From positions 161,015 through 225,014 of the forward strand of contig NZ_JABJVN010000009.1 in the NCBI RefSeq assembly GCF_013618475.1: a DNA stretch of 64,000 bases, read 5' to 3'. Below are positions 33,577 through 42,601 of this stretch, in pieces (the stretch's first letter is position 1; each line of letters starts with the position of its first letter). The DNA comes from Saccharibacillus deserti (lineage in GTDB: Bacteria; Bacillota; Bacilli; Paenibacillales; Paenibacillaceae). Position numbers and translations under genes: made by a program. The notes beneath the pieces were generated by a model. The model worked only from the letters and a program-made list of their open reading frames with translations. It was not told where the DNA came from and did no database searches.

Positions 33577-34344
33577 ATGGGAGAACTGTTGGCGGGTAAA
33601 AATATCTTGGTGATGGGCGTGGCGAACGATCGCAGCATCGCCTGGGGCATTGCGCAAAGTTTGTCCGCGCAGGGCGCGAGGCTGGCCTTTACGTACGAGA
33701 GCGAGCGGGTGGAAGGCCGGGTTCGCAAACTGGCCGATACGCTGCCGAACTCGGTTGTACTGCCGTGCAACGTGACGGACGACGCGGAGATCGAGGCGCT
33801 GGCCGAGAGAATCAAGGATGAATTCGGTGTGCTGCACGGGATTGCGCACTGTATCGCTTTTGCCAAAGCGGAAGACCTGTCGGGACAGTTTGTCGATACT
33901 TCCCGCGACGGCTTCGCTCTGGCGCACGATATCAGTTCGTACTCGCTGGTTGCCGTAGCCCGGAAGCTGCATCCTTTGATGAGCGAAGGCGGCGGCATCG
34001 TGACCATGACGTATATGGGCGCCGAGCGCGTGATGCGCAATTACAACGTGATGGGCGTAGCCAAAGCCGCTCTTGAAGCTTCCGTCCGTTACCTGGCCGC
34101 CGACCTGGGTCCGACCGGCATCCGGGTGAACGCCATTTCCGCCGGCCCGATCCGTACCCTGGCCGCCAAAGGCATCAGCGATTTCAATTCGATCCTGAAA
34201 GTCGTCGAAGAGAAAGCTCCTCTTCGCCGCACGACGGAGACGGCCGAAGTCGGAGATACGGCGATGTTCCTGCTCAGCGGGTTGTCCCGCGGGATTACGG
34301 GAGAAGTGATCTACGTGGACGGCGGATATCACGTAATGGGATAG
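33577..34344 (+). CDS. fabI: Enoyl-[acyl-carrier-protein] reductase FabI
   Basis: This 255-residue short-chain dehydrogenase reduces enoyl-ACP with NAD(P)H in fatty acid elongation. It has the divergent nucleotide motif VMGVANDRSIAWGIAQSL (residues about 12-29). The catalytic Tyr-x6-Lys is in MRNYNVMGVAKAALEASVRYLA (about 148), as in FabI rather than FabL or FabV. SAGPIRTLAAKGI (about 188) forms the substrate loop. GGGAGGAACGG precedes the ATG. It is followed by a hairpin element related to the one after ddl. Confidence 0.94.
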   Translation: MGELLAGKNILVMGVANDRSIAWGIAQSLSAQGARLAFTYESERVEGRVRKLADTLPNSVVLPCNVTDDAEIEALAERIKDEFGVLHGIAHCIAFAKAEDLSGQFVDTSRDGFALAHDISSYSLVAVARKLHPLMSEGGGIVTMTYMGAERVMRNYNVMGVAKAALEASVRYLAADLGPTGIRVNAISAGPIRTLAAKGISDFNSILKVVEEKAPLRRTTETAEVGDTAMFLLSGLSRGITGEVIYVDGGYHVMG

Positions 34345-34354
34345 AAGTAGGATA

Positions 34355-34416
34355 GGATCTGCAAATTGCCGATCCCTCCGGGCAAGGCGATTTGCAGATC
34401 CCGCGCCAAGCGAGCC
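34355..34416 (+). repeat. 3'-end hairpin element, copy 2
   Basis: The arms 34355-34370 and 34386-34401 form a 16-bp stem with one G-U pair. The loop GATCCCTCCGGGCAA (34371-34385) and the tail CGCGCCAAGCGAGCC (34402-34416) match copy 1 at 33017-33078. Further hairpins (GGCCC-att-GGGCC at about 34432, GCCCGG...CCGGGC at about 34459) fill the gap up to the next gene. Confidence 0.65.
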
Positions 34417-34553
34417 CTCCCCGGGAATCCAGGCCCATTGGGCCGCCGATTCTCGAACAGCCCGGGCGAAGCCGGGCCCGCTCTTCCCGCTCCCGGCGGT
34501 TCTCCAACGCCAGTCCCCTGTCCAACAAGCAGCTCAAGAAAGGCGGTTATACT

Positions 34554-35414
34554 GTGGAATCGAACGAGAAAGTTCCTTATGTCCTGACGGGCAAAAGTTA
34601 TACCGCGGTTGCGATCAATGCAGCCGCCAAAGCAGGCGAATGGATCAAAAGCAAATTGGGCATGCACGAACAGCTGTCGACCAAAACGTCGGCCCAGGAT
34701 TTGGTGACGGAAGTCGACAAAGGCGCCGAACAGATGATTCGGCGGCTGATTCTGACCCATTTTCCGGATCACGCGATTCTTGGCGAAGAAAGTGTGGAAC
34801 CTGGCGAAGCGGCCGCAATAAGCGCTCTTGCCGAAGCGCAGGATGAAGAATACCTGTGGATCATCGATCCGATCGACGGCACGACCAACTTTGTGCATGG
34901 ATTCCCGTTCTATTCGGTCTCGATCGCTCTCGCGCATCACGGCGAAGTAATTATCGGAGTGATCTACGATCCTTCCCGCGACGAAATGTTCGTGGCCGAG
35001 AAAGGCAAAGGCGCTTATGTGCACGGAGCCCGCATGGCCGTATCCGGAGAAGAACGTCTGGCCCAAGGGTTGATTGCCGTAGGCTTCCCGGCCGATCCGG
35101 TCGTCAAGCTGCCGATCAATCTTCGGGGCATAGCGGAGCTTGCCCCGCGCGCACGCAGTCTGCGCGCCGGAGGATCCGCGGCGCTGCATCTCGCCCACGT
35201 GGCGGCCGGCCGACTCAGCGGTTACTGGGAGTCGGGATTGAATGCCTGGGATATTGCGGCGGGAGCTCTGCTCGTTGCCGAATCCGGCGGCAAAGTGACC
35301 GATACGCTTGGCGAAAGCTATCATCTGGGCGTACGCAATCTCGTCGCCACCAACGGCGCTCTGCACGCGGAAATGCTTACGGTGCTTAAGGAATCGGACG
35401 CGACCGGATTCTGA
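34554..35414 (+). CDS. Inositol monophosphatase family protein
   Basis: This 286-residue SuhB/IMPase-family phosphatase has the metal-binding motifs GEESVEPGE (about residue 82), WIIDPIDGTTNFVHGFPFY (about 101) and GLNAWDIAAGALLVAESGG (about 227). Substrates in the family range from inositol phosphates to 3'-phosphoadenosine phosphate, and cannot be chosen here. The GTG at 34554 follows AAAGGCGG by 7 nt. Upstream the frame is open but low in coding character, and overlaps the hairpin element. The following small gene is 50 bp away. Confidence 0.88.
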   Translation: MESNEKVPYVLTGKSYTAVAINAAAKAGEWIKSKLGMHEQLSTKTSAQDLVTEVDKGAEQMIRRLILTHFPDHAILGEESVEPGEAAAISALAEAQDEEYLWIIDPIDGTTNFVHGFPFYSVSIALAHHGEVIIGVIYDPSRDEMFVAEKGKGAYVHGARMAVSGEERLAQGLIAVGFPADPVVKLPINLRGIAELAPRARSLRAGGSAALHLAHVAAGRLSGYWESGLNAWDIAAGALLVAESGGKVTDTLGESYHLGVRNLVATNGALHAEMLTVLKESDATGF

Positions 35415-35464
35415 ATCCGGTCTATCCAAAGTCTCTTGGCTAAAACTCCCAAGGAGGAATAGAG

Positions 35465-35746
35465 ATGAGCGATGAGGAGATCCGCAGACCCGGACAGGAA
35501 GAAGTGGAGGAAGAACTCCGCGAACTGCTGACGGAAGGCGAACTGAAAGACGACGACCGCGAACGCAAAGAACGCGAACAGATTTCGCCGCGTTACGAGA
35601 TCCGGATTCAATCGACGCTTGACCCGATCGTCGAGGAAACCCGTCTGTACCGGCAGATGGCGGAAGAGATCGACGACCGTTACGACGATTACCTCAAGAA
35701 GACCCAAACGCGGCCGTCTGAAGCTCCGGGCGACAGCCGCAAATAA
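35465..35746 (+). CDS. Small highly charged protein
   Basis: I do not recognise this 93-residue protein. More than half of its residues are charged, mostly Glu, Asp and Arg. It has no hydrophobic segment and is probably helical or partly disordered, with a coiled-coil-like centre (DPIVEETRLYRQMAEEIDDRYDDYLKK). AAGGAGG lies before the ATG, so translation is likely. It follows the IMPase gene at 50 bp and ends in a strong terminator. Confidence 0.7.
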   Translation: MSDEEIRRPGQEEVEEELRELLTEGELKDDDRERKEREQISPRYEIRIQSTLDPIVEETRLYRQMAEEIDDRYDDYLKKTQTRPSEAPGDSRK

Positions 35747-35770
35747 GGCAAACCGATTCGCGTTCGTCAG

Positions 35771-35813
35771 GCCGCCGTATCCGGAACCTTTTCCGGATGC
35801 GACGGCGATTTTT
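35771..35813 (+). terminator. Terminator after the small charged-protein gene
   Basis: ATCCGGAA (35779-35786) and TTCCGGAT (35791-35798) form the inner stem, GCCG/CGGC the outer one, and a run of five T follows. Confidence 0.8.
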
Positions 35814-35889
35814 GAATATCGGATTTTTGATCCGCCAGCCGCCAGCCGAATCTATTTGAACGGTCCGCAGAGACCGGAAGGGAACAACA

Positions 35890-37131
35890 ATGACAACAAC
35901 ATGGACAAAAAGCTTGAAAGCGCTGGTATGCACCGCGCTGGTGCTTCCGGCATTCGGACTGGCAGGCGTTTCGAGCACCTACGCGGCGGGCGATACCTAC
36001 AAAATCGTCTCGTTCGGCGATTCGCTGACGGCCGGTTACGAGCCCGACAAGGCACAGGCCGATTACTACGGATTTGTTCCCCGGCTTGCGGAGCAGGCAA
36101 GATTCCATGGACGTTCGGAAGTGGACAATTACGGTATATCGGGTCTGAATTCGGCCGGACTCGAGCATTATATCGAAGCGATTCGCGCCGGTACGAATAC
36201 GACGGCCGACGCTATTCAAGCCGGACTTCGCGATCCGAATGCGGCTGTATTCGCCGCCGATACGGCAGGAATCCGCGCCGATGTGGCCGAAGCCGATGTC
36301 ATCACGATTACAATCGGAGGCAACGATCTTCTTCCGCTGATTACAGGCAGCCAACTGCCGGCCGCGGAAGAATTGACTCCCAAGGTCGAAGCGCTGCTTC
36401 AAACGTACGCCGTCAATCTGGGCCAGGTGCTTGGGGATCTGCGCGAGATCAATCCGAATGCCCGTATCGTCGTAGCCGACCAGTATCAGCCGATTCCGGC
36501 CATTGCGGCCAAGTCGCTGTATGCCACGCTGAACCAGGCCGCAGCCGCGTACGCTTCGACGCTGAACGGAGTCGTAACGGCACAGAACGCGGCGGGCGCC
36601 CATGTCGAAACGGTCCATATGACTCCGCTGTTTATCGGCCGCGAAATGCAGCTGACGCATATTGCCCGCCGGGATATCCATCCCAATCAGACCGGATATG
36701 AAGTATTCGCCAAAGCTTTCTCCGAGCAGATCTGGAAAGAATACCGGACGCCGAGCGCTCCCGTTCCGGCAGAGACCGTAGCGGTAATCGTATCCGGCAA
36801 GGAATTGAATACGGCATTCAAGCCGATTCTGAAGAACGGCACGACTTTCGTCGTCCTGCGCGACATCACCGATGCGCTCGGAGCCGAGCTGAAGTGGAAC
36901 AACAAGGCGGCGACGGCCAGCATCATGGTGGACGGCCGCAGTGTCGCGATTCCCGTAGGGAAAAAAGCGATCACCGTCAACGGCCAAGAAACGGCTATCC
37001 AGATTGCGGCCTTTACCGAGAAAGTGAACGGAGTCTCGAAAACCTACGTACCGCTTGCGGTGCTGGCGGACGGTTTGGGCTTCGATGTTCAGTATACCCC
37101 GCGTCTGCGTACGGTATTCGTGAATCGTTGA
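35890..37131 (+). CDS. Secreted SGNH/GDSL hydrolase with copper-amine-oxidase-like domain
   Basis: This 413-residue protein has a signal peptide (about residues 1-33, ending TYAA). The SGNH esterase domain has block I FGDSLTAGY with Ser45, block II NYGISG, block III IGGNDLL and block V DIHPNQTGY. After residue about 290 comes a copper-amine-oxidase N-terminal-like domain (VSGKELNTAFKPILKNGTTFVVLRDITDALG). Paenibacilli often use this domain in cell-wall proteins. It probably cleaves esters of lipids or sugars outside the cell. The fusion of both domains is less usual. A terminator follows. Confidence 0.88.
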   Translation: MTTTWTKSLKALVCTALVLPAFGLAGVSSTYAAGDTYKIVSFGDSLTAGYEPDKAQADYYGFVPRLAEQARFHGRSEVDNYGISGLNSAGLEHYIEAIRAGTNTTADAIQAGLRDPNAAVFAADTAGIRADVAEADVITITIGGNDLLPLITGSQLPAAEELTPKVEALLQTYAVNLGQVLGDLREINPNARIVVADQYQPIPAIAAKSLYATLNQAAAAYASTLNGVVTAQNAAGAHVETVHMTPLFIGREMQLTHIARRDIHPNQTGYEVFAKAFSEQIWKEYRTPSAPVPAETVAVIVSGKELNTAFKPILKNGTTFVVLRDITDALGAELKWNNKAATASIMVDGRSVAIPVGKKAITVNGQETAIQIAAFTEKVNGVSKTYVPLAVLADGLGFDVQYTPRLRTVFVNR

Positions 37132-37169
37132 ACCAAGCGAACCCCATCTGCCTACAAGAAATCAAACCG

Positions 37170-37205
37170 ATCCGGAAATGGCTTCTGCCGTCTCCGGATT
37201 TTTTG
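37170..37205 (+). terminator. Terminator after the SGNH gene
   Basis: ATCCGGA (37170-37176) pairs with TCCGGAT (37193-37199), followed by a run of T. Confidence 0.75.
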
Positions 37206-37365
37206 TTGAAACGGAAAAGGATAACAAACCGAGTCTCGGGAAGGTACGAACCCCTGTATGCGGCAAATTCGTTTTTTTCTCGCTCGGCCAGGGTAATGAC
37301 TAACACATGATCGACGGAAGAAGGACCAAAAGGCTCATTATTTTTTGATTAAGGGGATACCGAGG

Positions 37366-40300
37366 TTGGAGCAGAATCGAAACGATAGACTTGAACAGGT
37401 GGTGTCGGCGGCCGGATTATACCATTCTTTGTTAATGAACCATCCGGACGGAATTGTGGTACTGGATCGTACCGGTTGGGTCATTGATGTGAATCCGGCT
37501 TTTTTGGAAACGACGGGCTTTACGGCTCGGGAACTGGCTGATCTGATCGAGGCCAAACAATGGGTATCCAGGGAACAGGCGGCGGATTTGCAGCATTGTT
37601 TTGCCCGGGCGGAATCTGGAGTGACGGCAAGCATGGATCTTGAAACCCGGCACAAAGCCGGCGGCAGGAAATATCTCCAGTTGAGTTTTGTTCCGCTGGA
37701 CCATGAGGGCGAGCGTGTCGGCGTCTACGTGGTCTGCCGCGATGCGACGTCTGCCAAAATGCTGGAGCGTAAACTGAGGGAGACTTCCGAGCGCTATAAA
37801 CAAGCGGAGGCGATGGCGAGGATCGTTTTTTGGGAATGGGATCTCGAAAGCGGCAAACGACAGTACTCCGATCTGCTGTACGACGTGTTCGGTATCGAAG
37901 ACCGGGAATCAGTCAACGGGCTGGAAGATATGATGAAGCGAATCGTTCCCGAGGACCGCGATCGTGTAGCCAAGCTGATTGCGGAACGTGCTGCCGGCGG
38001 CGAATACGATATCACCTATGCGCTGCTGACGGATCGCGGAGAACGCAGGATCGTACGCTCGCAGAGCAAGATGATCGATAAGACGCATCTGATCGGGAGT
38101 ATTCAGGACATTACCCAGCAGACGGTAATGGAACGTCAGATTCGCCAGAACGAACGGGAGTTCCGGTTGATTTCCGAACATTCGTTGGATCTGTTTACCC
38201 GCCAATCCGCCGATTCGATGTTTCGGTATGTGTCTCCGGCCTCCGAACATATTCTGGGCTATAAGCCGGAAGAGCTGGTCGGACAAAGTGCTTTTGACGT
38301 ATTTCATCCGGGGGATATCGAGAAAGTTGCCGATTATTTGCGTGATGCCGCGGCAGGCGAGACGTCGCGCACGGTGGAATTTCGGGCCAAAACCCGAAGC
38401 GGGGATTATATATGGCTGGAAAGCGCCGCAAGTTTTACGTTCGACGAGCACACGGGGGAGCCTCTGGAAATTCTCGGAGTGTCGCGGGACGTGACCGAAC
38501 GCAAACTTGCGCAGCGCAGACTGCAGGAAAGCGAAGAACGCTACCGGTCGCTGTTCGACTATAATCCGTTCGGCGTGTATTCGCTCAGTCTCGAAGGCAT
38601 TTATACATCCTGCAACGAGAGTATGGCGGGACTGCTGGGATATACTAAGGAAGAGCTGCTCGGCAGATCGTACCGTTCCGTCATTTACGATGAGAATCTG
38701 GAGCGCACCAACCGCCATTTTGCGGCGGCCTGCCGCGGTACTCCGCAAAATTATGAAGCATCCATCGAGCGCAGGACCGGCGAAAAAGTGGAGCTTCAGA
38801 TTACGAACGTGCCGATTTTTGTGGAAGGCGAAGTCGTGGGCGTGTACGGTATTGCCAGCGATATTACGGAACGCAAACAGTATACCCGCAAAATCGAACA
38901 GTTGGGTTACGAATACACGCTTATTTTGAATTCGGTATCGGAAGGGATTTTCGGAATCGGGATGGACGGAAAGACCAGCTTTACCAATCCGGCTGCTCTT
39001 AACCTGCTCGGTTACGAACAGGATGAGTTTATCGGCCAGGACAATCACGCTCTGCTGATTCATTCGGCAATGGGCGGAGCGCCGTACAGCGTCGAAGAGT
39101 GTCCGATCTGCAGCACGGTGCATGACGGTGTCTCAAGATCGCTTCAGGAAGGCGTCATGTGGAAAAAGGACGGATCAAGCTGCCTGGTTCAATATACGGT
39201 CAATCCGATTGTGGACAAAGGGCGGATTCAAGGGGCCGTCGTCGTATTCCGCGATCTGACGAACGAGCGCGAAGTGATGCGCCAGAAAGAGCTGGCCGAA
39301 CAAGCGGCGACGGCCAAGTCGGAGTTTCTGGCGATGATGAGTCATGAGATCCGTACGCCGATGAACGGCGTAATCGGCATGACCGACCTGCTGCTCGATA
39401 CCGATCTCAACGGGGAACAGCGCGAATACGCCGAAATTATTCAAGGCAGCGGTGTGTCGCTGATGCGCATTCTGAACGATGTGCTTGATTTCAGCAAGAT
39501 CGATGCGGGCAGCCTGTCGCTGGAACCCGAGAGCTTCTCGCTGGTCCAACTGGTGGATGAAGCCGTCGATCTGTTTGCCCCCCGGGCGGCGGAGAAAGGC
39601 GTGGGACTTCACTGGAACGTCGGTTCCGATGTTCCCGAGGAAATTGTCACCGATCCGGGCAGGCTGAGACAGGTATTGACCAACTTGATCGGAAATGCCA
39701 TCAAATTTACCGACAGCGGCTCGATCACGGTGTTCGTGGAGACGATCCCGGGACCAAGCAAGCAGGACCCCGTACTGGAGTTCTGCGTGCAGGATACGGG
39801 AATAGGGATCGCCGAGGACAAGCTTGGGCGTTTGTTCCAATCGTTCTCGCAGCTTCACCCCGAATTGAATCGCAAGTACGGCGGAACGGGACTGGGCCTG
39901 TCGATCTGCAAACGGCTCGTCGAATTGATGGGCGGAACGATCCGGGTAGAGAGCCGCGAAGGCAAAGGATCAAATTTCCGCTTTACGCTTCCCTGCCGGA
40001 TCGAAGAAATGGACGGCCTGGATTCGGTGCTGAAAAACGGAACCCTGCATGCCAACGAAAATCCGGCACAGGCGGTTTCCGAGACGCCGGCTCAGCTCAA
40101 GAAACTGCGGGTTCTGATTGCGGAAGATCATCCGGTCAACCGCAGGCTGCTTGAAGAAATAGTGCGGAAGTCCGGAATTCGGGCGGATGTGGTCGAAAAC
40201 GGCCTAGAAGCTTTCGAAGCGGTTGTGAAAAAGCGCTACGATCTTTTATTCATGGACGTACAGATGCCGCAGATGGACGGGATGACGGCAGCCCGGCTGA

Positions 40301-40500
40301 TCCGCCAGGTTCTGCCGGAAGACTCGGTGCCGTACATGGTTGCGGTCACCGCTTTTGTACAGCCGGGCTTTGCGGAAAAATGTCTCGACAGCGGCATGCA
40401 GGCTTATATCGTCAAGCCGATCTCGGAAGCGGAAATTCGCCGGGTTCTGCTTGATCCGGATGGATACCGCCGCGAATTTTTGCGGCAGCGCCGAGAGTAG
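37366..40500 (+). CDS. Soluble multi-PAS hybrid histidine kinase
   Basis: This 1044-residue cytosolic protein has no transmembrane segment. About five PAS/PAC units are visible (near residues 18-130, 140-255, 265-390, 400-505 and 515-635). A HisKA domain follows with His660 in MMSHEIRTPMNG, then an HATPase domain with DTGIGI and GGTGLGLSI. The C-terminal receiver domain carries phospho-Asp964 (LLFMDVQMPQMDGM). No output gene is adjacent, so its partner is unknown. I chose the TTG at 37366, which has AAGGGG 9 nt upstream. A TTG seven codons earlier is possible. PAS arrays suggest redox, light or small-ligand sensing. Confidence 0.88.
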   Translation: MEQNRNDRLEQVVSAAGLYHSLLMNHPDGIVVLDRTGWVIDVNPAFLETTGFTARELADLIEAKQWVSREQAADLQHCFARAESGVTASMDLETRHKAGGRKYLQLSFVPLDHEGERVGVYVVCRDATSAKMLERKLRETSERYKQAEAMARIVFWEWDLESGKRQYSDLLYDVFGIEDRESVNGLEDMMKRIVPEDRDRVAKLIAERAAGGEYDITYALLTDRGERRIVRSQSKMIDKTHLIGSIQDITQQTVMERQIRQNEREFRLISEHSLDLFTRQSADSMFRYVSPASEHILGYKPEELVGQSAFDVFHPGDIEKVADYLRDAAAGETSRTVEFRAKTRSGDYIWLESAASFTFDEHTGEPLEILGVSRDVTERKLAQRRLQESEERYRSLFDYNPFGVYSLSLEGIYTSCNESMAGLLGYTKEELLGRSYRSVIYDENLERTNRHFAAACRGTPQNYEASIERRTGEKVELQITNVPIFVEGEVVGVYGIASDITERKQYTRKIEQLGYEYTLILNSVSEGIFGIGMDGKTSFTNPAALNLLGYEQDEFIGQDNHALLIHSAMGGAPYSVEECPICSTVHDGVSRSLQEGVMWKKDGSSCLVQYTVNPIVDKGRIQGAVVVFRDLTNEREVMRQKELAEQAATAKSEFLAMMSHEIRTPMNGVIGMTDLLLDTDLNGEQREYAEIIQGSGVSLMRILNDVLDFSKIDAGSLSLEPESFSLVQLVDEAVDLFAPRAAEKGVGLHWNVGSDVPEEIVTDPGRLRQVLTNLIGNAIKFTDSGSITVFVETIPGPSKQDPVLEFCVQDTGIGIAEDKLGRLFQSFSQLHPELNRKYGGTGLGLSICKRLVELMGGTIRVESREGKGSNFRFTLPCRIEEMDGLDSVLKNGTLHANENPAQAVSETPAQLKKLRVLIAEDHPVNRRLLEEIVRKSGIRADVVENGLEAFEAVVKKRYDLLFMDVQMPQMDGMTAARLIRQVLPEDSVPYMVAVTAFVQPGFAEKCLDSGMQAYIVKPISEAEIRRVLLDPDGYRREFLRQRRE

Positions 40501-40554
40501 ATCAGGAAATCCGCACAGAAACGGTTCACGGCAGAGTTTTGCGGAACCTTAAAA

Positions 40555-40578
40555 AGGCGGGGATCATTTTCCCCGCCT
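40555..40578. terminator. Terminator between the hybrid kinase and TPR genes
   Basis: AGGCGGGG (40555-40562) pairs with CCCCGCCT (40571-40578). It overlaps the stop codon of the minus-strand TPR gene. Confidence 0.7.
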
Positions 40579-41460
40579 CTTCGGTGCTCGCCTCCAGCCG
40601 TAGACCTGCACATGGACGAACGCTTTGCTGAGCATGAAGCTCAGCATATACAAAATGACCAGCAGAATAATGAGGGGCCGGAACAAGATGGACGCGATGA
40701 TCCAGGTCAGTACCAACTGCCAGGGCTTAAAGCGGCGAAAGAACACGGGCAGCGTGAAAATCCGGTAAAACCAATAGTTCTTCTGCAGGGCTTCCATGTA
40801 TTCGGTCCGGGTCTGCTCGTCGTCCGGATTCAGTCGGATCGCCTGCTCCATCATCGTCTTGGCCGTCTTCGCGTCGCCGCGCCGGTCGGCGGCCCATCCG
40901 AGATAGAGAAAAGTCTGGGGGCGCTCCACATCGTTTCGCAGTGCGGTTTCGGCGGCCGCGCGCGAATCGTCGAAACGCCGGAGATTCGCCAAGATATAGC
41001 TGTAAAGTGCCAGGTACAAGCCGTTCTGCGTATCGATCTCCAGCGCCTGCCCGATGTTCTGGTGCGCCTGTTCGAATTTGCCGTGCTTGTTGTGCATGTT
41101 GGCCAACAGATAATACAGGTGCGCCCGATACGGATTGATGCGGAGGCCTTCCTGCGCGGCTTCCTGCATCTTCGGCCAATCCTGGACCGAGTAATAGGCA
41201 ACCGCGCGCATCAACCAGCCGTCTTCGTCGTCCGGATTGAGCCGCAGCGCCTGATCCGTACAGGTCACAGCCCGATCGTATTCCTCCGTATGGATATAAG
41301 CGAGCGCGAGCGCATTGTACGGTTCGGGCGTTTCCGGTTCTTCGCGCAGCCAATCGCCCGCTTCGGCCAGCGCCTCTTTGTACCGGCCCCAGCCGATCAG
41401 CCGTTCGAACCGCTCGGCGCGCAGGCCGGGCGGAACCGGGCCGTTCGTTTGTTCGCTCAT
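40564..41460 (-). CDS. TPR-repeat protein with C-terminal membrane segments
   Basis: This 298-residue protein has about five to six tetratricopeptide repeats (residues about 15-225), for example PETPEPYNALALAYIHTEEYDRAVTCTDQALRLNPDDEDGW. Two hydrophobic segments and a basic end follow (WQLVLTWIIASILFRPLIILLVILYMLSFML, about 255-285). TPR domains dock partner proteins, so it may be a membrane platform. AGGAGG precedes the ATG at 41460. It is 76 bp downstream of a solitary AAA ATPase gene in the same direction, which suggests that the two proteins work together. Confidence 0.82.
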   Translation of the reverse strand: MSEQTNGPVPPGLRAERFERLIGWGRYKEALAEAGDWLREEPETPEPYNALALAYIHTEEYDRAVTCTDQALRLNPDDEDGWLMRAVAYYSVQDWPKMQEAAQEGLRINPYRAHLYYLLANMHNKHGKFEQAHQNIGQALEIDTQNGLYLALYSYILANLRRFDDSRAAAETALRNDVERPQTFLYLGWAADRRGDAKTAKTMMEQAIRLNPDDEQTRTEYMEALQKNYWFYRIFTLPVFFRRFKPWQLVLTWIIASILFRPLIILLVILYMLSFMLSKAFVHVQVYGWRRAPKRRGK

Positions 41461-41536
41461 TGCAGGACCTCCTGGATTTTGCGGCGCGTTTCCCGCGTCG
41501 GCGTACGGAAATGTCCGCCGACGGGCAGAAGCGGCA

Positions 41537-42484
41537 TCAGCGGATTTTATGCTTTTTGATAAATTCGAGTACCTGCGCATATTCGCCGTTCGTATCGCTG
41601 AACGTCGCATAATTGCGCGCGGTCGCGAACCAGTCGAGTGTGGAAGCCTGGCGGCTCTTCAGCACGCGCCGGAAATCCGTATCCGCAAGCGGCTGGATTT
41701 CTCCCGTCTCCATGGCCCGCTCGAGCGCAAGTTCGGTAGCGTCGCGTACCAGCTGTTCGAGATCCGCCCCGGAGAACAGCGGCGTGCTTTCGGCGAGTTT
41801 GCGCACACTGACGCCATCCGCCGGCTTGCCGGCCAGCTTGAGCTTGAGAATGGTATCACGTTCTTCTTCCTCGGGCGGCGTCACAAACAGCAGATTGTTG
41901 AAGCGTCCCGGACGGCGCAGCGCGGAATCGAGATACCACGGCGTATTGGTGGCTCCGATGATAAAGACGTTCTCGTTAAAGCTTTCGAGCCCGTCCAGTT
42001 CCAGCAGCAGCTGGTTGACCAGCATGCGGTCGTGATGCTGGCGCATGCCGTGGCGGCTGCCGCCCAGTGCGTCCAGTTCGTCGATAAACAGGACGCAGGG
42101 CGCTTCGGCGCGGGCTTTTTCAAAAATGCCGTGCAGATTGTGCTCGCTGCCTCCGGTATACATCGATAGGATGGCCTGCAGCTCCAGATGGAGGAAGCTT
42201 GCATCGATCTCGCCGGCGACGGCGCGGGCCAGAAACGTCTTGCCGCATCCGGGAGGACCGTACAGCAGAAGGGAACCGCCCGCTTTTCGGCCGTAGGCCG
42301 CGAACAGCTCGGGCTGCTTAAGCGGCAGAATGAAATTCATGCGGATCTTTTTCTTGATTTCCTCGAGTCCGCCGACGTCGTCGAAAGTTACGGTCGGCTT
42401 CTCGCTTTCGACCAGGTCTTCGGCATTTTTATCGAACTGAATGACTTTGAGATTTTTGCGGCGCTGCTCTTTATCGTCGTCCAT
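41537..42484 (-). CDS. Solitary AAA ATPase of Cdc48/Vps4/FtsH type
   Basis: This 315-residue protein has one classical AAA module. A short N-terminus leads into VTFDDVGGLEEIKKKI, Walker A GPPGCGKT (76-83), Walker B VLFIDELD (131-138), sensor I GATN (177-180) and the arginine finger region SALRRPGRF (187-195). The small lid domain contains FSGADLEQLVRDATELAL. There is no protease or transmembrane domain, so it is not FtsH. It resembles meiotic-clade or Cdc48-like ATPases, which remodel proteins. The ATG at 42484 follows AGAGGG. The next gene encodes a TPR membrane protein, likely its adaptor. Confidence 0.88.
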   Translation of the reverse strand: MDDDKEQRRKNLKVIQFDKNAEDLVESEKPTVTFDDVGGLEEIKKKIRMNFILPLKQPELFAAYGRKAGGSLLLYGPPGCGKTFLARAVAGEIDASFLHLELQAILSMYTGGSEHNLHGIFEKARAEAPCVLFIDELDALGGSRHGMRQHHDRMLVNQLLLELDGLESFNENVFIIGATNTPWYLDSALRRPGRFNNLLFVTPPEEEERDTILKLKLAGKPADGVSVRKLAESTPLFSGADLEQLVRDATELALERAMETGEIQPLADTDFRRVLKSRQASTLDWFATARNYATFSDTNGEYAQVLEFIKKHKIR

Positions 42485-42601
42485 GGAATGTCCCTCTACT
42501 TCCCTTTTTATTATTATCATAACCGATTTAGGAGGCTTTTCACCAGAATAGGAGATTCCGACAACTTTTGTCCGATCGCTGCGTCTATATCTAGGAAGCA
42601 A

